From Hydrangea macrophylla (lineage: Eukaryota > Streptophyta > Magnoliopsida > Cornales > Hydrangeaceae): a stretch of DNA of 64,000 nucleotides. Of the stretch, positions 44,516 through 55,659 are shown piece after piece. The stretch is taken from the NCBI GenBank assembly GCA_033977485.1, contig CM066988.1:76109669-76173668 (forward strand), in the 5' to 3' direction. The notes under the pieces were generated by a model that did no database searches, had not been told where the DNA came from, and saw nothing but the letters and a program-made list of their open reading frames with translations. How positions within the stretch are numbered: the first letter of the stretch is position 1; every line of letters begins with the position of its first letter. Position numbers and translations under genes: made by a program.

Positions 44516-45445
44516 CAGGGCCGATCATGACCATCTAGGTGCCCTAGGCGAGCTCTTCAAGTGAGGCCCTTTGTAACGGACCAATACGAGAGTTCACGGC
44601 AGTGACCCCGAGGTTTTTTTTTTTTTTTTTTTTTTTATCATTTACCTATTTTTTGAGGTAAGATTTTCTACTTTAAAAATATTACAGTTTTTTTTATATG
44701 ATGTTTTACAATCATTTTAAAAGTTGTGAGATTTGGTGTAGGTAAGTAAAACACTTTTTGTTATTTAATAAGGAAACTTACAAAAAAATAGGAAGGAAAG
44801 GGTAATGCTATGCTTCCCAAATTTTGTATCTCAAATTGTTCCCAAATACATGTGGCGACAGAACCACCTTCAATAATGGTGGGAGGACTTCAACATGCTC
44901 CAATCAAAATCAGGTCGGCCTATTACCACGTGTTTGGGAAACACTTAGTATATAAAATTTGATAAGCACAACATTACTCATATTTGAAATATTATTAGTT
45001 TTTGATATTATTAATCATGGATGAAACACATGGAAAATACCAGAAAAAAAATTCTCTTTTTCGATTTCCTTTCTTCTTTTCTCCCCCTCACTAAATCCAT
45101 GAATCAAATAAAGCCTAATAGTAATAAGGGTTGATTGTTGATTGAAATTTGCAAAGTTTGGTATGATGGTAAAACAATTTGGGTGGGCTAAACTAAGAGA
45201 TGAGATGAAAATGAGTTGGGACAAATGTTTAGAGTGTGTTAGATTACTATTGGGCCAATATTTTATATGCAATTATTGTTTTCAAAATTGTGGAGGTGGT
45301 CTTTTGGACCAACATATTACACAAATTTTTTTTTCAAAATTGGGACCTTTTAATTTTTCTTGATCAAATTGGGGCTCTAATTAAACACCAAAAATTGGAG
45401 GCCATAGGCGACCGCTCACGTCGCCTATGCCCAGGGTCGGCCCTG
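44516..45445. mobile_element. Non-autonomous hAT element (930 bp)
   Basis: Short TIRs CAGGGCCGA / TCGGCCCTG and an exact 8-bp TSD GTTATGGT (44508-44515 and 45446-45453) define an hAT-superfamily insertion. Subterminal GCCCTAGGCGA / TCGCCTATGCC are also inverted. No transposase. It contains a nested M1 MITE. Confidence 0.9.
44800..44979. mobile_element. Mutator-like MITE, family M1, copy 2 (nested in hAT)
   Basis: Aligns with 28299-28477: GGGTAATGCTATGCTTCCCAAA at one end and AGCACAACATTACTC at the other. TSD no longer readable. Confidence 0.75.
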
Positions 45446-45447
45446 GT

Positions 45448-45935
45448 TATGGTCATTTTTGTAGATGATATTGTCATTATGGTGTTGTCCAGGTGAAAAC
45501 AGTGGCATGATACTATTTTTACGATATGTACATGCTAGTTGCTAGAATTCGTCAAATACAGTAACATGGTACTGCACAAATGATGGTAACATGTCATCAA
45601 AGACAATAGCATTTCTTCAAATTGACCAAAAAATCAAAAAATTATGGTCATTTAGTATATGTTATTGTCTTTAAGTACCGTCTATGTAAAAACAATAACA
45701 TATCGTCAAAAGATAGTAGCATAATACTGCACAAAAGATAGTAAAATGTCGTCAAAAGAGATGGTGACATTTCTTCAAATCGACTAAAGAATTGCAAAAT
45801 TATGGTCATTGTATAGATGTTACTACCTTTACAATACATTCAAGTAAAAACAATAACATATTGTCAAAAGATAACAACATTTTTTCAAAGATTGTAACAT
45901 GTTAATGTTGCAAAGACGCTGACATTCATAGATAT
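45448..45935. repeat. Three-unit tandem repeat (~130-195 bp units)
   Basis: Units start TTATGGTCATT at ~45448, ~45641 and ~45800 and contain AACA.TA.CGTCAAAAGATAGTA and ATTTCTTCAAAT.GAC. The hAT element inserted in or at the edge of this array. Confidence 0.75.
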
Positions 45936-46375
45936 TATTTAAAATATAATTTTTTTAGGTATCTACAGATCTTGTTTGATATATATTTTTCTCTTAGATT
46001 ACAAGTAAATTTGATTAAAAATGGAGATGTAGTTTGAAAGTTATGGTATTTTAAAATTTGAAAAATTAAAAAGAATAAATAAATCAATGCATTGGAATGC
46101 ATGTCGAGATGGCAAAACAGAATGCTCTATGTGTGTGAAATGTTCAGGGCAAACTTTTTGGAGGATGAGGCCGAGAGGCTTGTCAATAACCTTATTTTCT
46201 GCTCTGGATTTAAGGGCAAATAAATCAAAATCTCATGTGCTTATTACTTTAAACAAACACGCTTGAACTGAGCATGGATTACAATTCGTATTAAGGACTT
46301 CTAATTAATTCTCCATAAATTTTAAATAGGCCAATATTTTTTTTATTTTTTAATTTTTGATGCAAAATAGGCAAA

Positions 46376-46476
46376 AAAAAAAATTTTTTATATAGGGAAG
46401 GGATAAGATTCGAACATCGAACCTATTCATTGGAGGAGATTTATAAATGCCAAACTCTTTGCTACTTGAACTATGC
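46376..46476 (-). mobile_element. tRNA-derived SINE, minus strand
   Basis: On the minus strand it has box-A-like TAGTTCAAGTAG, AAGAGTTTGGCAT.TATAA.., CTCCAAT and box B GGTTCGATGTTCGAA, in the same order as the SINE at 27996-28121. Flanks CAAAATAGGCAAA and CAAAATGGGCAAA form a 13-base TSD with one mismatch. Confidence 0.7.
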
Positions 46477-46576
46477 CAAAATGGGCAAATTAAAATGAAG
46501 TCCAATCCTCATAACATGTTTAAGCCTAGATTCACGTTCTAAACATTGTTATATGTAAATAGGTCCCTCATATAAT

Positions 46577-47038
46577 TGTTGGAAAAAATTTGAATGAGAA
46601 ATAGGTTTTTTAATTGAATGGATTTTTGGTCACGCCAAATAGACCCTTAGCCGAATGGATATGACTATTGGCGAACAGTTTCCTTTCGAAAGGTTGTGAA
46701 TGTTGACGAACAATTTCCTACAACCTATATATATATATATGTATATGGGTTTTGTTAATTAATTTTAAAAGATATGAAATATAGAATGTAGAATATTTCT
46801 CCCTTTCTCTCTCTGCATATTAGAATTAAGTCTGTTTGAGTATTATATATATATTTGCATTCGCCGGGTTCTGCATATTGTAGTGCAACTTATTCAGAAC
46901 TGTAAATCCGTTCTATATTGGGAGACGATTTTTCATCTACCTCGTGCACCAAAGGGAGCAAATTCGTCTTAAGGAATCAGTGTTGACACTGGGCTCGGAT
47001 TCTTTCTCAAATTTATTCTATGTTTATTTCCATCTACA
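46577..47038 (+). repeat. Putative 5' LTR of the old copia element
   Basis: Starts TGTTGGAAAAAATTTGAATG and may end ...CATCTACA. It contains GAGCAAATTCGTCTTAAGG and GGGCTCGGATTC phrases that I associate with LTR leaders of the copia family whose RNase H is at 63373. The 3' LTR would lie beyond the window, so this cannot be tested here. Confidence 0.4.
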
Positions 47039-49470
47039 ATCAGTAAGTTTTTCCAATTTCAGATTTATACATCCCAATATATTTTAGATAACAATCTTAA
47101 GACGAATTTGATAATGGTTTGTGTAAATCTGCAAATTACAAACTTTGAGAATCTGTTTCTTTTCTTGATCGGTTAGTTCGTAATCTGGAATATGGTCTTC
47201 TGCTTTGGGTTTGCATATGCACTGTGCATGTGTCCTAATTGATATCAGATATAGTAAAATCATTATTCTATTTACGAGTCTGATACATGTCATGTCTACC
47301 CTACATAAGTTTTGGTATGACTCAATGTAAAGCCCATTCAATTAGTCTATAATTGGACCATGTGAATCAGTATTGATTATCTAGAATCTGAAATCTGGGT
47401 GTCTAGAAAATTTGATCATCAGGACAATTTGAAAAGAAATAATATATATATATGATCAAAAAGAAAAATATATAAAGTATGGGTGTATGTATATATATGT
47501 ATATATCAGCATGTTAATAAGTTCATAATTACAGAACTACGTACATTTTGTTTGAATATTATGTAAAATTGATTTCTCTCGCTATCCGTGAAACCATGAA
47601 TTTTGTGACTTAGACACTCCGAACAGTCGCACTGTTTCATCAATATACATGTCTATATGCAGACATATTTAACCGTTGGTCGCATTTACCAGATGGATAA
47701 TGTTTGGTTGCAACTATTGATATATAGTTCTCTGCACATACTGATTGGAGTATGTGAACATAGTGATGTTTGATTTCAACCTAATATAAAAATATCTAGC
47801 GCCCAACAGTTTTCTTTTTGTCAAAAGTGTAGTAGAATTCTACACTTTTTTTTTTCTATATTGAGCGTAATTCAATGGCCTAAAAGTGGCTAGATTTGAA
47901 ATGTACAGGTTCCAAAATCTGCTAATGGGCTGTTTTATTTACAGACTTGAGAAGAAGTTGAATAGTGCCTATTTTAATTGGTTTATACAATTGCTTGACT
48001 TAGATATTATTAATCTGAAGTTCGACTATATATATCTGTATAACAGTGGATATATATATATATATATCTTGGCATTGGATTTTTGATTTCATCTAGACCG
48101 TTGCTTGGTTTAAATTCTGTGCTTTAAACAATTTATTATTTTCCATTTAGATTACTAAGTTACAGAAATTTATTTTCTATCTTGAGTTGCAACAGCCATA
48201 TTATTGTGTAAGAATCAGTGGAAGGTAAATTTCATGATTCACCATGTTTTATGTCTTGTTTGGTAGTTTCCTTGTATTGACCCTGATCAAAATTCTATAG
48301 GCTTCAAAAGCCCTGTGATTTATTCACCTTTAGCCTCTGTTTGGTTGATTGTTATACTCAAAAACTTTGACTCCTAGTTCAACGACCAAACCCAATCGGT
48401 TTTTTTTTTTTAAAAAGGGAGAAGATGGTTCTGACCGGGGGCCAACAAAACTTGTAATTCTTGTTCATTAGTTGGGTATTTGAACCTAAATAATTTGCAT
48501 AAATTGGCCCCAAACTGTTGGTATCTACTGCTGACCATATGTTCTAGTTTTGGGAACCTAAGTTAACTGATCCTTCATGTTTCGTGGTGGAAATTATTTT
48601 GTTGCTGTGCATACTAAATTGTATGCCTATGTTGGTATATCACATATCTAGTGCAGTGATTGTCGAATATACACATATATCAAGAACAATAGTATGTGCA
48701 TGTAATGTATGAGAAACTTATTAGATACTTGTGCAATATATTTTTTTCCCCTAATGCATTTTAAGTATTATAATATAAGCACATGTTTGGAAATTTGTGA
48801 AGGCTCATAAGTGAGATTTTATTCACATTAAGTAACGTCATTTGACTTTGAAAATGTTACAAATGTGGGGGTAATGTTAAAATGCTCGTATTTACATGTG
48901 ATTACTGATACTTGCAAATGTGGGGGAAAATATATGTTGAATTTTGCAAGTATGTAAAAAAAAATAATAAAAAAAAACAGGCATATATATTTAATTCCAT
49001 TTTAAATTTGTTGTGCTATTAAATTTATTGTAAATTTAATTATATGGATAGACTTGGAGATAAACCAAGATGATTGAATGTGGTAACTCAAGATATTAGT
49101 CTAAATAACTATTGGGTTTCCATTGAAACTTAAAGCTAATGGCGTTAAAGTTAGCAAATATGTTGAGGATTTTTAAGTGTGTGAGTTTGATTTAATTACA
49201 GTTTCGTTTATGATTCTACTTAATTTATATGATTTATACAGATTGTCTATTAGGGATAACAATATTTGAGATCTATAATTTGCTTTATAGGATTTCTAAA
49301 GGAAGTTTGAAATTCGATCGGTTTTCCTAAAATTTGCACAGATAAGGTTCAAACATAATACAATGTTTGCATGGTATAGAATATCGTTTCACCAATTTTT
49401 GTCAACTTTAAAGAGTTATTGGATAATTCCCTAAAGAACTATTGTTATGTGGATATCTATATTTAAGCAT
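47039..49470. other. Degenerate interior of the old copia element or spacer
   Basis: AT-rich, with (TA)n at ~47440 and 48050. AAATGTGGGGG occurs at ~48863 and ~48917, and again after the young copia element (~54588, ~54641). No gag could be followed. Confidence 0.35.
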
Positions 49471-49668
49471 TGTTAGAATTAGTTTTATTAACTTTAGGGT
49501 AGTTTAGTCTTTTCTTTGTATTAGGGTAATACTGTATACCTAGATATTCTATTATTATTGCCTCTTCTTTTTCATTGTATTCATTCATTCAGTTTTAGTG
49601 TTATGAAAAACTCTAGCTCTCTTTTCTCTTTCCCTTTGTTGTTTTCTTGATTATTTAATATATTCACA
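49471..49668 (+). repeat. 5' LTR of the young copia element
   Basis: 198 bp, TGTTAGAATTAG...ATATTCACA. Contains a pyrimidine-rich TCTCTTTTCTCTTTCCC stretch near the 3' end. Confidence 0.95.
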
Positions 49669-49680
49669 TGGTATCAGAGC
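49669..49680 (+). other. Primer-binding site TGGTATCAGAGC
   Basis: Immediately follows the 5' LTR and matches the initiator-Met-tRNA primer site of plant copia elements. Confidence 0.9.
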
Positions 49681-49916
49681 AGGTTCGAATCTCATCCACG
49701 ATTTTTGCAGATCCAACTCTTGATTTTTTTTTCGGATGATTTTGGTTCGTTGTTGGATTTCTCGCTGATTCGGATTCGGATTTGTATTTAGATCTCGCAG
49801 TGCTTTGCGCTCATTTTTGGATCTGTCTGATTCTGGTTCGTTTGTTTTGTGTTTTTGGATCTGTTTTTGATTTTGGGTTCGCTTGTTTTGTGTTATTTAA
49901 TTGCTTCGTTTTCGTA

Positions 49917-51065
49917 ATGGCTACTGAACGTGATGATTCGCTTCAAGCAATTAGTGTTAAACTCGATGGCAAGAATTTTGCATATTGGAATTATGTGATG
50001 AAAAATTTTCTGAAGGGGAAGAAGATGTGGGCTTATATCAATGGGGATTTTAGTAAACCTACGAATGAAAATGCTGATAAATTTGCAGAGTTGCTAGATG
50101 TTTGGGACACAAATAATTCAAAAATCATTACTTGGATCAACAACTCCGTTGCTCCCTCAATAGGTATGCAGTTGGCAAAGTTTGACTATGCAAAGGAGGT
50201 GTGGGATCATTTGGATAAATTATTTACACAGTCCAATTTTGCGAAAAGGTACCAATTAGAGTGTGATATTCGTGCCCTTGAACAAAAAAATTTGAGTATT
50301 CAGGAGTTCTATTCTACAATGACAGATCTTTGGGATCAGTTAGCTCTCATGGAGTCGCCCGAATTGCGGGCCTTTGCCCCATATATCGCTAGTAGGGAGG
50401 AACAACGTCTGGTTCAGTTTTTGATGGCTCTACGTGAAGATTTTGAGGGCCTTCGTGGATCCATTCTCCATCGTAGCCCACTTCCGTCCGTTGATTCTGT
50501 TGTTCATGAGTTAGTAGCCGAGGAAATACGTCTCAAGACACAATCTGCAAAGGGAATTCTCCCCGACTCTACTCCGTCTGTTTTAGCAGCCCCTTTTCGA
50601 CCACAGTCCAACAATCAGAATAAGCCTTACTCGAGAGTTGGTAGTGATGTATGCAGCTACTGTAAGGAGAAGGGTCATTGGAAGGCTCAGTGTCCTAGGT
50701 TGGGTCGTGCAAACCAGCCTAATAGCAGCACCCAGCCCTCACATGGTAGATCACCACAACACCAGCAACCTCAATCTTCTCTTTGGAAATCTGACAACCA
50801 ATCTCAGCAGCGTTCATATAGGCCTCCACAGCCTAATACTGCAGCAGTTGTACCACCATCAGACTCATTTGGACCTGGTTCCCCTTCCCCATCCACTCCG
50901 TCCATGACCTCCCTTGCTGAGCAATTTCAGAAGTTCCTTGCCACACAGCCACATGCTATGGCAACCTCTTCACTAGGTATGTCTTCAGGTATGTCTTCAG
51001 GTATGTCCTCCGGTATTTGGGTGTTAGACTCTGGAGCTTCTAATCATATGTCGCCTGGCTTGTAG
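49917..51065 (+). CDS. Copia gag plus N-terminal protease, ending at premature TAG
   Basis: The preferred start is ATG 49917 (MATERDDSLQAISVKLDGKN), because the open frame extending upstream to 49782 has no ATG and reads as leader. Domains: gag N-terminus (FAYWNYVMKNFLKGKKMW), UBN2-type capsid (~residues 60-200), a CX2CX4HX4C zinc knuckle (CSYCKEKGHWKAQC, residues 246-259), a Gln/Pro/Ser-rich linker, a GMSS repeat, and the aspartic protease motif DSGASNHM (Asp at residue 371). TAG at 51063-51065 (codon 383) interrupts 12 codons later. It lies in the protease, not at a gag-pol border, so it is most likely an inactivating point mutation; readthrough is possible but unsupported. Confidence 0.9.
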   Translation: MATERDDSLQAISVKLDGKNFAYWNYVMKNFLKGKKMWAYINGDFSKPTNENADKFAELLDVWDTNNSKIITWINNSVAPSIGMQLAKFDYAKEVWDHLDKLFTQSNFAKRYQLECDIRALEQKNLSIQEFYSTMTDLWDQLALMESPELRAFAPYIASREEQRLVQFLMALREDFEGLRGSILHRSPLPSVDSVVHELVAEEIRLKTQSAKGILPDSTPSVLAAPFRPQSNNQNKPYSRVGSDVCSYCKEKGHWKAQCPRLGRANQPNSSTQPSHGRSPQHQQPQSSLWKSDNQSQQRSYRPPQPNTAAVVPPSDSFGPGSPSPSTPSMTSLAEQFQKFLATQPHAMATSSLGMSSGMSSGMSSGIWVLDSGASNHMSPGL

Positions 51066-54000
51066 TCTTTTGCTTCCTTATGTCCTGCTTCCTCTTTGCC
51101 TGTTATGACTGCTGATGGTACTCCCATGCCATTAGCAGGTGTTGGGTCTGTTGTCACACCTCATGTATCTCTCCCTAGTGTTTACCACATTCCTAAACTT
51201 ACTATGAATCTTGTTTCAGTTGGTCAGCTTTGTGATGCAGGTTATTTAGTCTCTTTTTCTTCTACTTTTTGTCATGTGCAGGATCCGCAGTCTCAGACGC
51301 TGATTGGGACAGGCCGTAGGCAAGGGAGATTATACATCTTGGACAAGCTCAATGTACCAGTGGTTGCAGCTTCTAGTGTTGACTTGTCATCCTTTCGTTT
51401 GAGTTCATCTTTGTCTAGTTTTTATTTATGGCATTCTCGCCTTGGTCATGTTTCAGCCTCTCGTTTAAAATATTTAGCTTCTACAGGAAAATTAGGAGAT
51501 TTACAAACTCATGACATTTCTGATTGTAGTGGTTGTAAACTGGCAAAATTTTTCGCTTTACCATTTAATAGAAGTATTTCTTATTCTCTTGCACCATTTG
51601 ATTTAATTCATTCTGATGTGTGGGGACCCTCTCCTGTTACTACAAGAGGGGGGTCTCGATATTATGTATCATTTATTGATGATTGCACTCGTTACTGTTG
51701 GGTTTATCTTATGAAACGCCGTTTAGACTTCTTTGATATTTACAATGCCTTTCGTGCTTTTGTTAAAACTCAACATTCTGCTGTCATCAAATATTTTAGA
51801 TGTGATTTAGGTGGAGAGTATACCTATCATAAATTTCGTGAGTTGCTTGCTTTAGATGGAACTATTCACCAGTCCTCTTGTACAGACACTCCTGAGCAAA
51901 ATGGTGTTGCTGAAAGGAAACATCGGCATATTGTTGAAACTGCTCGCTCTCTTTTATTATCTGCATATGTCCCTAGTGATTTTTGGGGAGAGGCTGTCCT
52001 TACTGCTGTCAATCTAATTAATAAAATTCCATCCTCTCACTGCTCAGGTCTGTCACCTTTTGAAAAATTGTATGGGCATGCTCCTGATTATTCTTCCTTA
52101 AAGGTGTTTGGTTGTACTTGTTTTGTCCTTCAACCTCATGTAGAGCGTACCAAATTGTCACCTAAGTCTGCTATTTGTGTTTTTCTAGGTTATGGTGAGG
52201 GTCAGAAGGGATATCGTTGCTTTGACCCACTTACTAAAAAACTATATGTCTCTCGTCATGTTGTGTTTCTCGAGCACATACCCTTCTTTTCTATTCCTGA
52301 TAATCATCATGAGTTGACTAAATCTGATCTCATCCATCTTGACCCATTCTCTGATGATACCGATAGTGTGCCCTCTCAAGCCCCATGCACCACTGATATT
52401 GTCTCACCTCATGGTTCTACTTCTGCTGATACTGGTACCTTGCCGCTTGATGCTACCTCCCTTCCAGAGGCCACCCAAGCACCTACTGAGACTGTGGAAC
52501 CTCCTCGCTATCCAGCTCGCACTCGTAAGTCTACTCAATCACCTAATTTTGTTTATTCTTGTTATTCGGATTCTTTTGCTTCATTTTTAGCTTCAGTTCA
52601 TGATCTCTCTGAGCCTCTGTCCTATAAAGAGGTAGCTCTTGATCCTCTTTGGCAACAGGCTATGGCAGAGGAACTCTCGGCATTGTATAAGACAGACACT
52701 TGGAGTTTGGTTCCCTTACCTTCTGGTAAGAGCGCCATTGGTTCTCGTTGGGTTTATAAAATTAAAACCAAGTCAGATGGGTCTGTTGAGCGGTACAAAG
52801 CAAGATTGGTTGCCAAGGGTTTTTCCCAGCAGTATGGTATGGATTACGAGGAGACTTTTGCTCATGTTGCTAAAATGACTACTGTTCGTACTCTTATTGC
52901 AGTTGCTTCTATTCGTCAGTGGCATATAACTCAGATGGATGTTAAAAATGCTTTCTTGAATGGAGACCTCCAAGAGGAGGTTTATATGGTTCCTCCTCCG
53001 GGTGTTCCTCATGGTTCTGGTGAAGTTTGCAGGCTTAAAAAAGCATTATATGGTCTTAAACAAGCTCCTCGAGCTTGGTTTGAGAAGTTTTCCACAGTGA
53101 TTACCTCATTTGGGTTTTCCTCTAGTGAGTATGATTCAGCTCTCTTTATTAGGTGTACCACTGCTGGTCGTATTATGCTTTCTTTGTATGTTGATGATAT
53201 GATTATTACTGGTGATGATGTTGATGGGATTGCAGTGTTGAAGTCTGAATTAGCTCGTTGTTTTGAAATGAAGGACTTAGGTCCACTACATTATTTTTTG
53301 GGGATTGAAGTAGCCTATTCTCCAAAAGGTTATCTTCTTTCTCAGTCTAAGTATACAGGTGACATTCTTGAGCGTGCTCGCCTCACTGATAATAAGATTG
53401 TTGATACCCCTTTGGAGCTTAATGTTCGTCTTTCCCCTTCTGATGGCGTTCCTTTGCCTGATCCTACCTTACATCGCACTATTGTTGGTAGCTTGGTTTA
53501 TCTTACTATTACTCGTCCGGATATTGCTCATGCTGTTCATGTTGTTAGTCAGTTTGTTACTTCCCCTACTACAGTTCATTGGGCTGCTGTTCATCGTATT
53601 TTGAGGTACTTGAGGGGCACTAGGTTTCAAAGTCTTTTACTTTCTTCATCATCTTCCTTGGAGCTGCGTGCGTACTCTGATGCTGATTGGGCTGGTGATC
53701 CTACAGATCGCAAGTCTGTTACTGGGTTTTGTATATTTTTGGGTGATTCTCTCATTTCTTGGAAGAGCAAGAAGCAAGATGTTGTTGCTATGTCTTCCAC
53801 AGAAGCTGAGTATCGTGTTGTGGCTTTGACTACCCGTGAGCTTATTTGGTTACGCCGACTACTTACAGATATGGGTGTCTCCCTTCCTCGCCCTTCACCT
53901 ATGTATTGTGATAATAAGAGTGCTATTCAGATTGCTCACAATTCAGTTTTCCATGAGAGGACCAAGCATATAGAGATTGATTGTCACATTACTCGTCATC

Positions 54001-54140
54001 ACCTTAAGCATGGAGCTATCACTTTGCCTTTTGTTTCTTCTTCCGCACAGATTGCTGATTTGTTTACAAAGTCACATCCGATTCAGCGTTTTCGTTTTTT
54101 AGTTGGCAAACTCTCTATGCTTTTAGCTGCAGCATCGTGA
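51066..54140 (+). CDS. Copia pol: rest of protease, integrase, RT, RNase H
   Basis: Same frame as gag, open from the TAG to TGA at 54138. Integrase: HHCC zinc region (LWHSRLGHVSASRL...CSGCKLAK), DDE core with HSDVWGPS, RCDLGGEY and NGVAERKHRH. A Ser/Pro-rich linker with YPARTRKST follows. RT: KARLVAKGFSQQYG, MDVKNAFLNGDLQEEVYM, catalytic YVDD at 53187-53198. RNase H: YSDADWAGDPTDRKS, SSTEAEYR, CDNKSAI and HIEIDCHITRHHLKHG. All key residues I can check are present. One oddity: ETFAHVAKMTT has His where the family usually has Pro. Confidence 0.9.
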   Translation, partial: SFASLCPASSLPVMTADGTPMPLAGVGSVVTPHVSLPSVYHIPKLTMNLVSVGQLCDAGYLVSFSSTFCHVQDPQSQTLIGTGRRQGRLYILDKLNVPVVAASSVDLSSFRLSSSLSSFYLWHSRLGHVSASRLKYLASTGKLGDLQTHDISDCSGCKLAKFFALPFNRSISYSLAPFDLIHSDVWGPSPVTTRGGSRYYVSFIDDCTRYCWVYLMKRRLDFFDIYNAFRAFVKTQHSAVIKYFRCDLGGEYTYHKFRELLALDGTIHQSSCTDTPEQNGVAERKHRHIVETARSLLLSAYVPSDFWGEAVLTAVNLINKIPSSHCSGLSPFEKLYGHAPDYSSLKVFGCTCFVLQPHVERTKLSPKSAICVFLGYGEGQKGYRCFDPLTKKLYVSRHVVFLEHIPFFSIPDNHHELTKSDLIHLDPFSDDTDSVPSQAPCTTDIVSPHGSTSADTGTLPLDATSLPEATQAPTETVEPPRYPARTRKSTQSPNFVYSCYSDSFASFLASVHDLSEPLSYKEVALDPLWQQAMAEELSALYKTDTWSLVPLPSGKSAIGSRWVYKIKTKSDGSVERYKARLVAKGFSQQYGMDYEETFAHVAKMTTVRTLIAVASIRQWHITQMDVKNAFLNGDLQEEVYMVPPPGVPHGSGEVCRLKKALYGLKQAPRAWFEKFSTVITSFGFSSSEYDSALFIRCTTAGRIMLSLYVDDMIITGDDVDGIAVLKSELARCFEMKDLGPLHYFLGIEVAYSPKGYLLSQSKYTGDILERARLTDNKIVDTPLELNVRLSPSDGVPLPDPTLHRTIVGSLVYLTITRPDIAHAVHVVSQFVTSPTTVHWAAVHRILRYLRGTRFQSLLLSSSSSLELRAYSDADWAGDPTDRKSVTGFCIFLGDSLISWKSKKQDVVAMSSTEAEYRVVALTTRELIWLRRLLTDMGVSLPRPSPMYCDNKSAIQIAHNSVFHERTKHIEIDCHITRHHLKHGAITLPFVSSSAQIADLFTKSHPIQRFRFLVGKLSMLLAAAS

Positions 54141-54144
54141 GTTT

Positions 54145-54153
54145 GAGGAGGGG
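54145..54153 (+). other. Polypurine tract
   Basis: GAGGAGGGG directly before the 3' LTR; the plus-strand priming site. Confidence 0.85.
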
Positions 54154-54351
54154 TGTTAGAATTAGTTTTATTAGCTTTAGGGTAGTTTAGTCTTTTCTTT
54201 GTATTAGGGTAATACTGTATACCTAGATATTCTATTATTATTGCCTCTTCTTTTTCATTGTATTCATTCATTCAGTTTTAGTGTTATGAAAAACTCTAGC
54301 TCTCTTTTCTCTTTCCCTTTGTTGTTTTCTTGATTATTTAATATATTCACA
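54154..54351 (+). repeat. 3' LTR of the young copia element
   Basis: 198 bp, matching the 5' LTR except G for A at the 21st base. Confidence 0.95.
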
Positions 54352-55646
54352 AGCATAACTTTCAAAGTGTTGAAGGTGCAATTGAAACTGCTTGATGGTT
54401 TGAATTTCGTATGTACAAGACTGATGTGATTCCTCTCTTGGATACCCATATATATGTAATAAAATACAAGTTGGTTATGGGTGTGTTTGAGCATTAACCA
54501 TGAATTTTTTGCAAAGAGGATTAATCTCTTTTATAAGTGAGGTTCTAGTTGTTTGGAATAATACCATTGGATTTTGTATACTTCCAAATGTGGGGGAATT
54601 AATAATTTAAAATGATCGCTTTCGTTATTTTGCTTCCAAATGTGGGGGGTGTTTATACGTGGATAACATTTGATTTGTTTTGCTTTAAAACTACTTAATT
54701 GGTTTGAGTAGTTGTATAATTTTTAAGTGTATTTCATTAATAGCCTTGGATATAAATCAATTGGTTAAATGTGATATTCCTTGATATTATCTAAGATGAC
54801 GCAAAACCTTGAATTTGATTCAAGATATATATGACTGGGTTCACATTGAGAAAGTTCAACCAAATGTCTTTACAAGTAGTTTGAGACCAAGAGATATAAA
54901 ATTCCTTAGCATATAAAATACATTTGCGATTATGTGAATTGCCAGAAATTATATATGGAACAATTGGTAATGACATGATTAAGACTACCAAGCAAATATT
55001 AAATAGTAAAGTATGACATGAAGAATTTGGTGTTGTAAATGTTATACTAGTTAGTTTGATGGACAAGTATGATTATAGTCCAATGAGAACACCTATAAAT
55101 GTCAACTTACCCATATAGCTAAAAATGCTGGTAGTAGAATATCTCTATCTGACATTCAAATTGGATTGGTTGTTTAATGCATGTCATGAATTACACTCGA
55201 CTGGGTATAGCGTACTCGTCAACAAATTGAGTAGGTATACAAGTAATACAACTGTAGATTACTTGAAGATGATAATCAGGGTACTTGGATACGTGAGGTA
55301 CACCCTGAACTATACATTGCACTGCATAAGATATCGAACTATACTTAAAGGGTATAGATCCGTATTGGATATTTGTTTGAAAAGATTGAAAATCCACAAA
55401 TGGATATGTCTTTACACTTAAAGGTGCAGTTGGGCCTTGGAAATCTTCTAAATAGTTTGCATTGCCTGGTCAACAATGGATTCTAAGTATAAAGCAAAAG
55501 AGAAGCAAAGTGGTTTCGCTTTCCTTAGAGGATATTTCAAGTTAGACAAAACATTTGCTTGCAATTTGCACGGATTGTGGTAGCCAATCGACAATTGGAA
55601 AGGCAAAGAGTAGTATGGTAAGTCTCGACACACAGTCGTTAACATA
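54352..55646 (+). pseudogene. Old copia element: degenerate RT and RNase H start
   Basis: Broken frames downstream of ~54900 resemble copia RT: NDMIKTTKQILNSKV, EEFGVVNVIL, DKYDYSPMRTPINVNL, NKLSRYTSNTTVDYLKMIIRV and YVRYTLNYTLHCIRY. Near 55480-55646 come SKYKAKEKQ-like RNase H remains and ...GKAKSSMVSLDTQS. The coding continues at 63373 after the CACTA element. Many stops: long dead. Confidence 0.75.
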
Positions 55647-55659
55647 CACTACACCATTT

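Larger units (their letters stand above)
49471..54351 (+). mobile_element. Young, near-intact Ty1/copia retrotransposon (4881 bp)
   Basis: Two 198-bp LTRs differ at one visible position (A at 49491, G at 54174). A 5-bp TSD AGCAT flanks the whole (49466-49470; 54352-54356). A perfect TGGTATCAGAGC primer site follows the 5' LTR and a GAGGAGGGG polypurine tract precedes the 3' LTR. One gag-pol frame (49917-54140) fills the interior with a single in-frame stop at 51063. LTR similarity implies a very recent insertion relative to everything around it. Confidence 0.95.

Noticed and set aside
51063..51065. TAG as a programmed readthrough site between gag and pol
   Set aside because: It falls inside the protease, shortly after the active site, and plant copia elements normally use one uninterrupted frame; a point mutation is simpler, though sister copies could change this.
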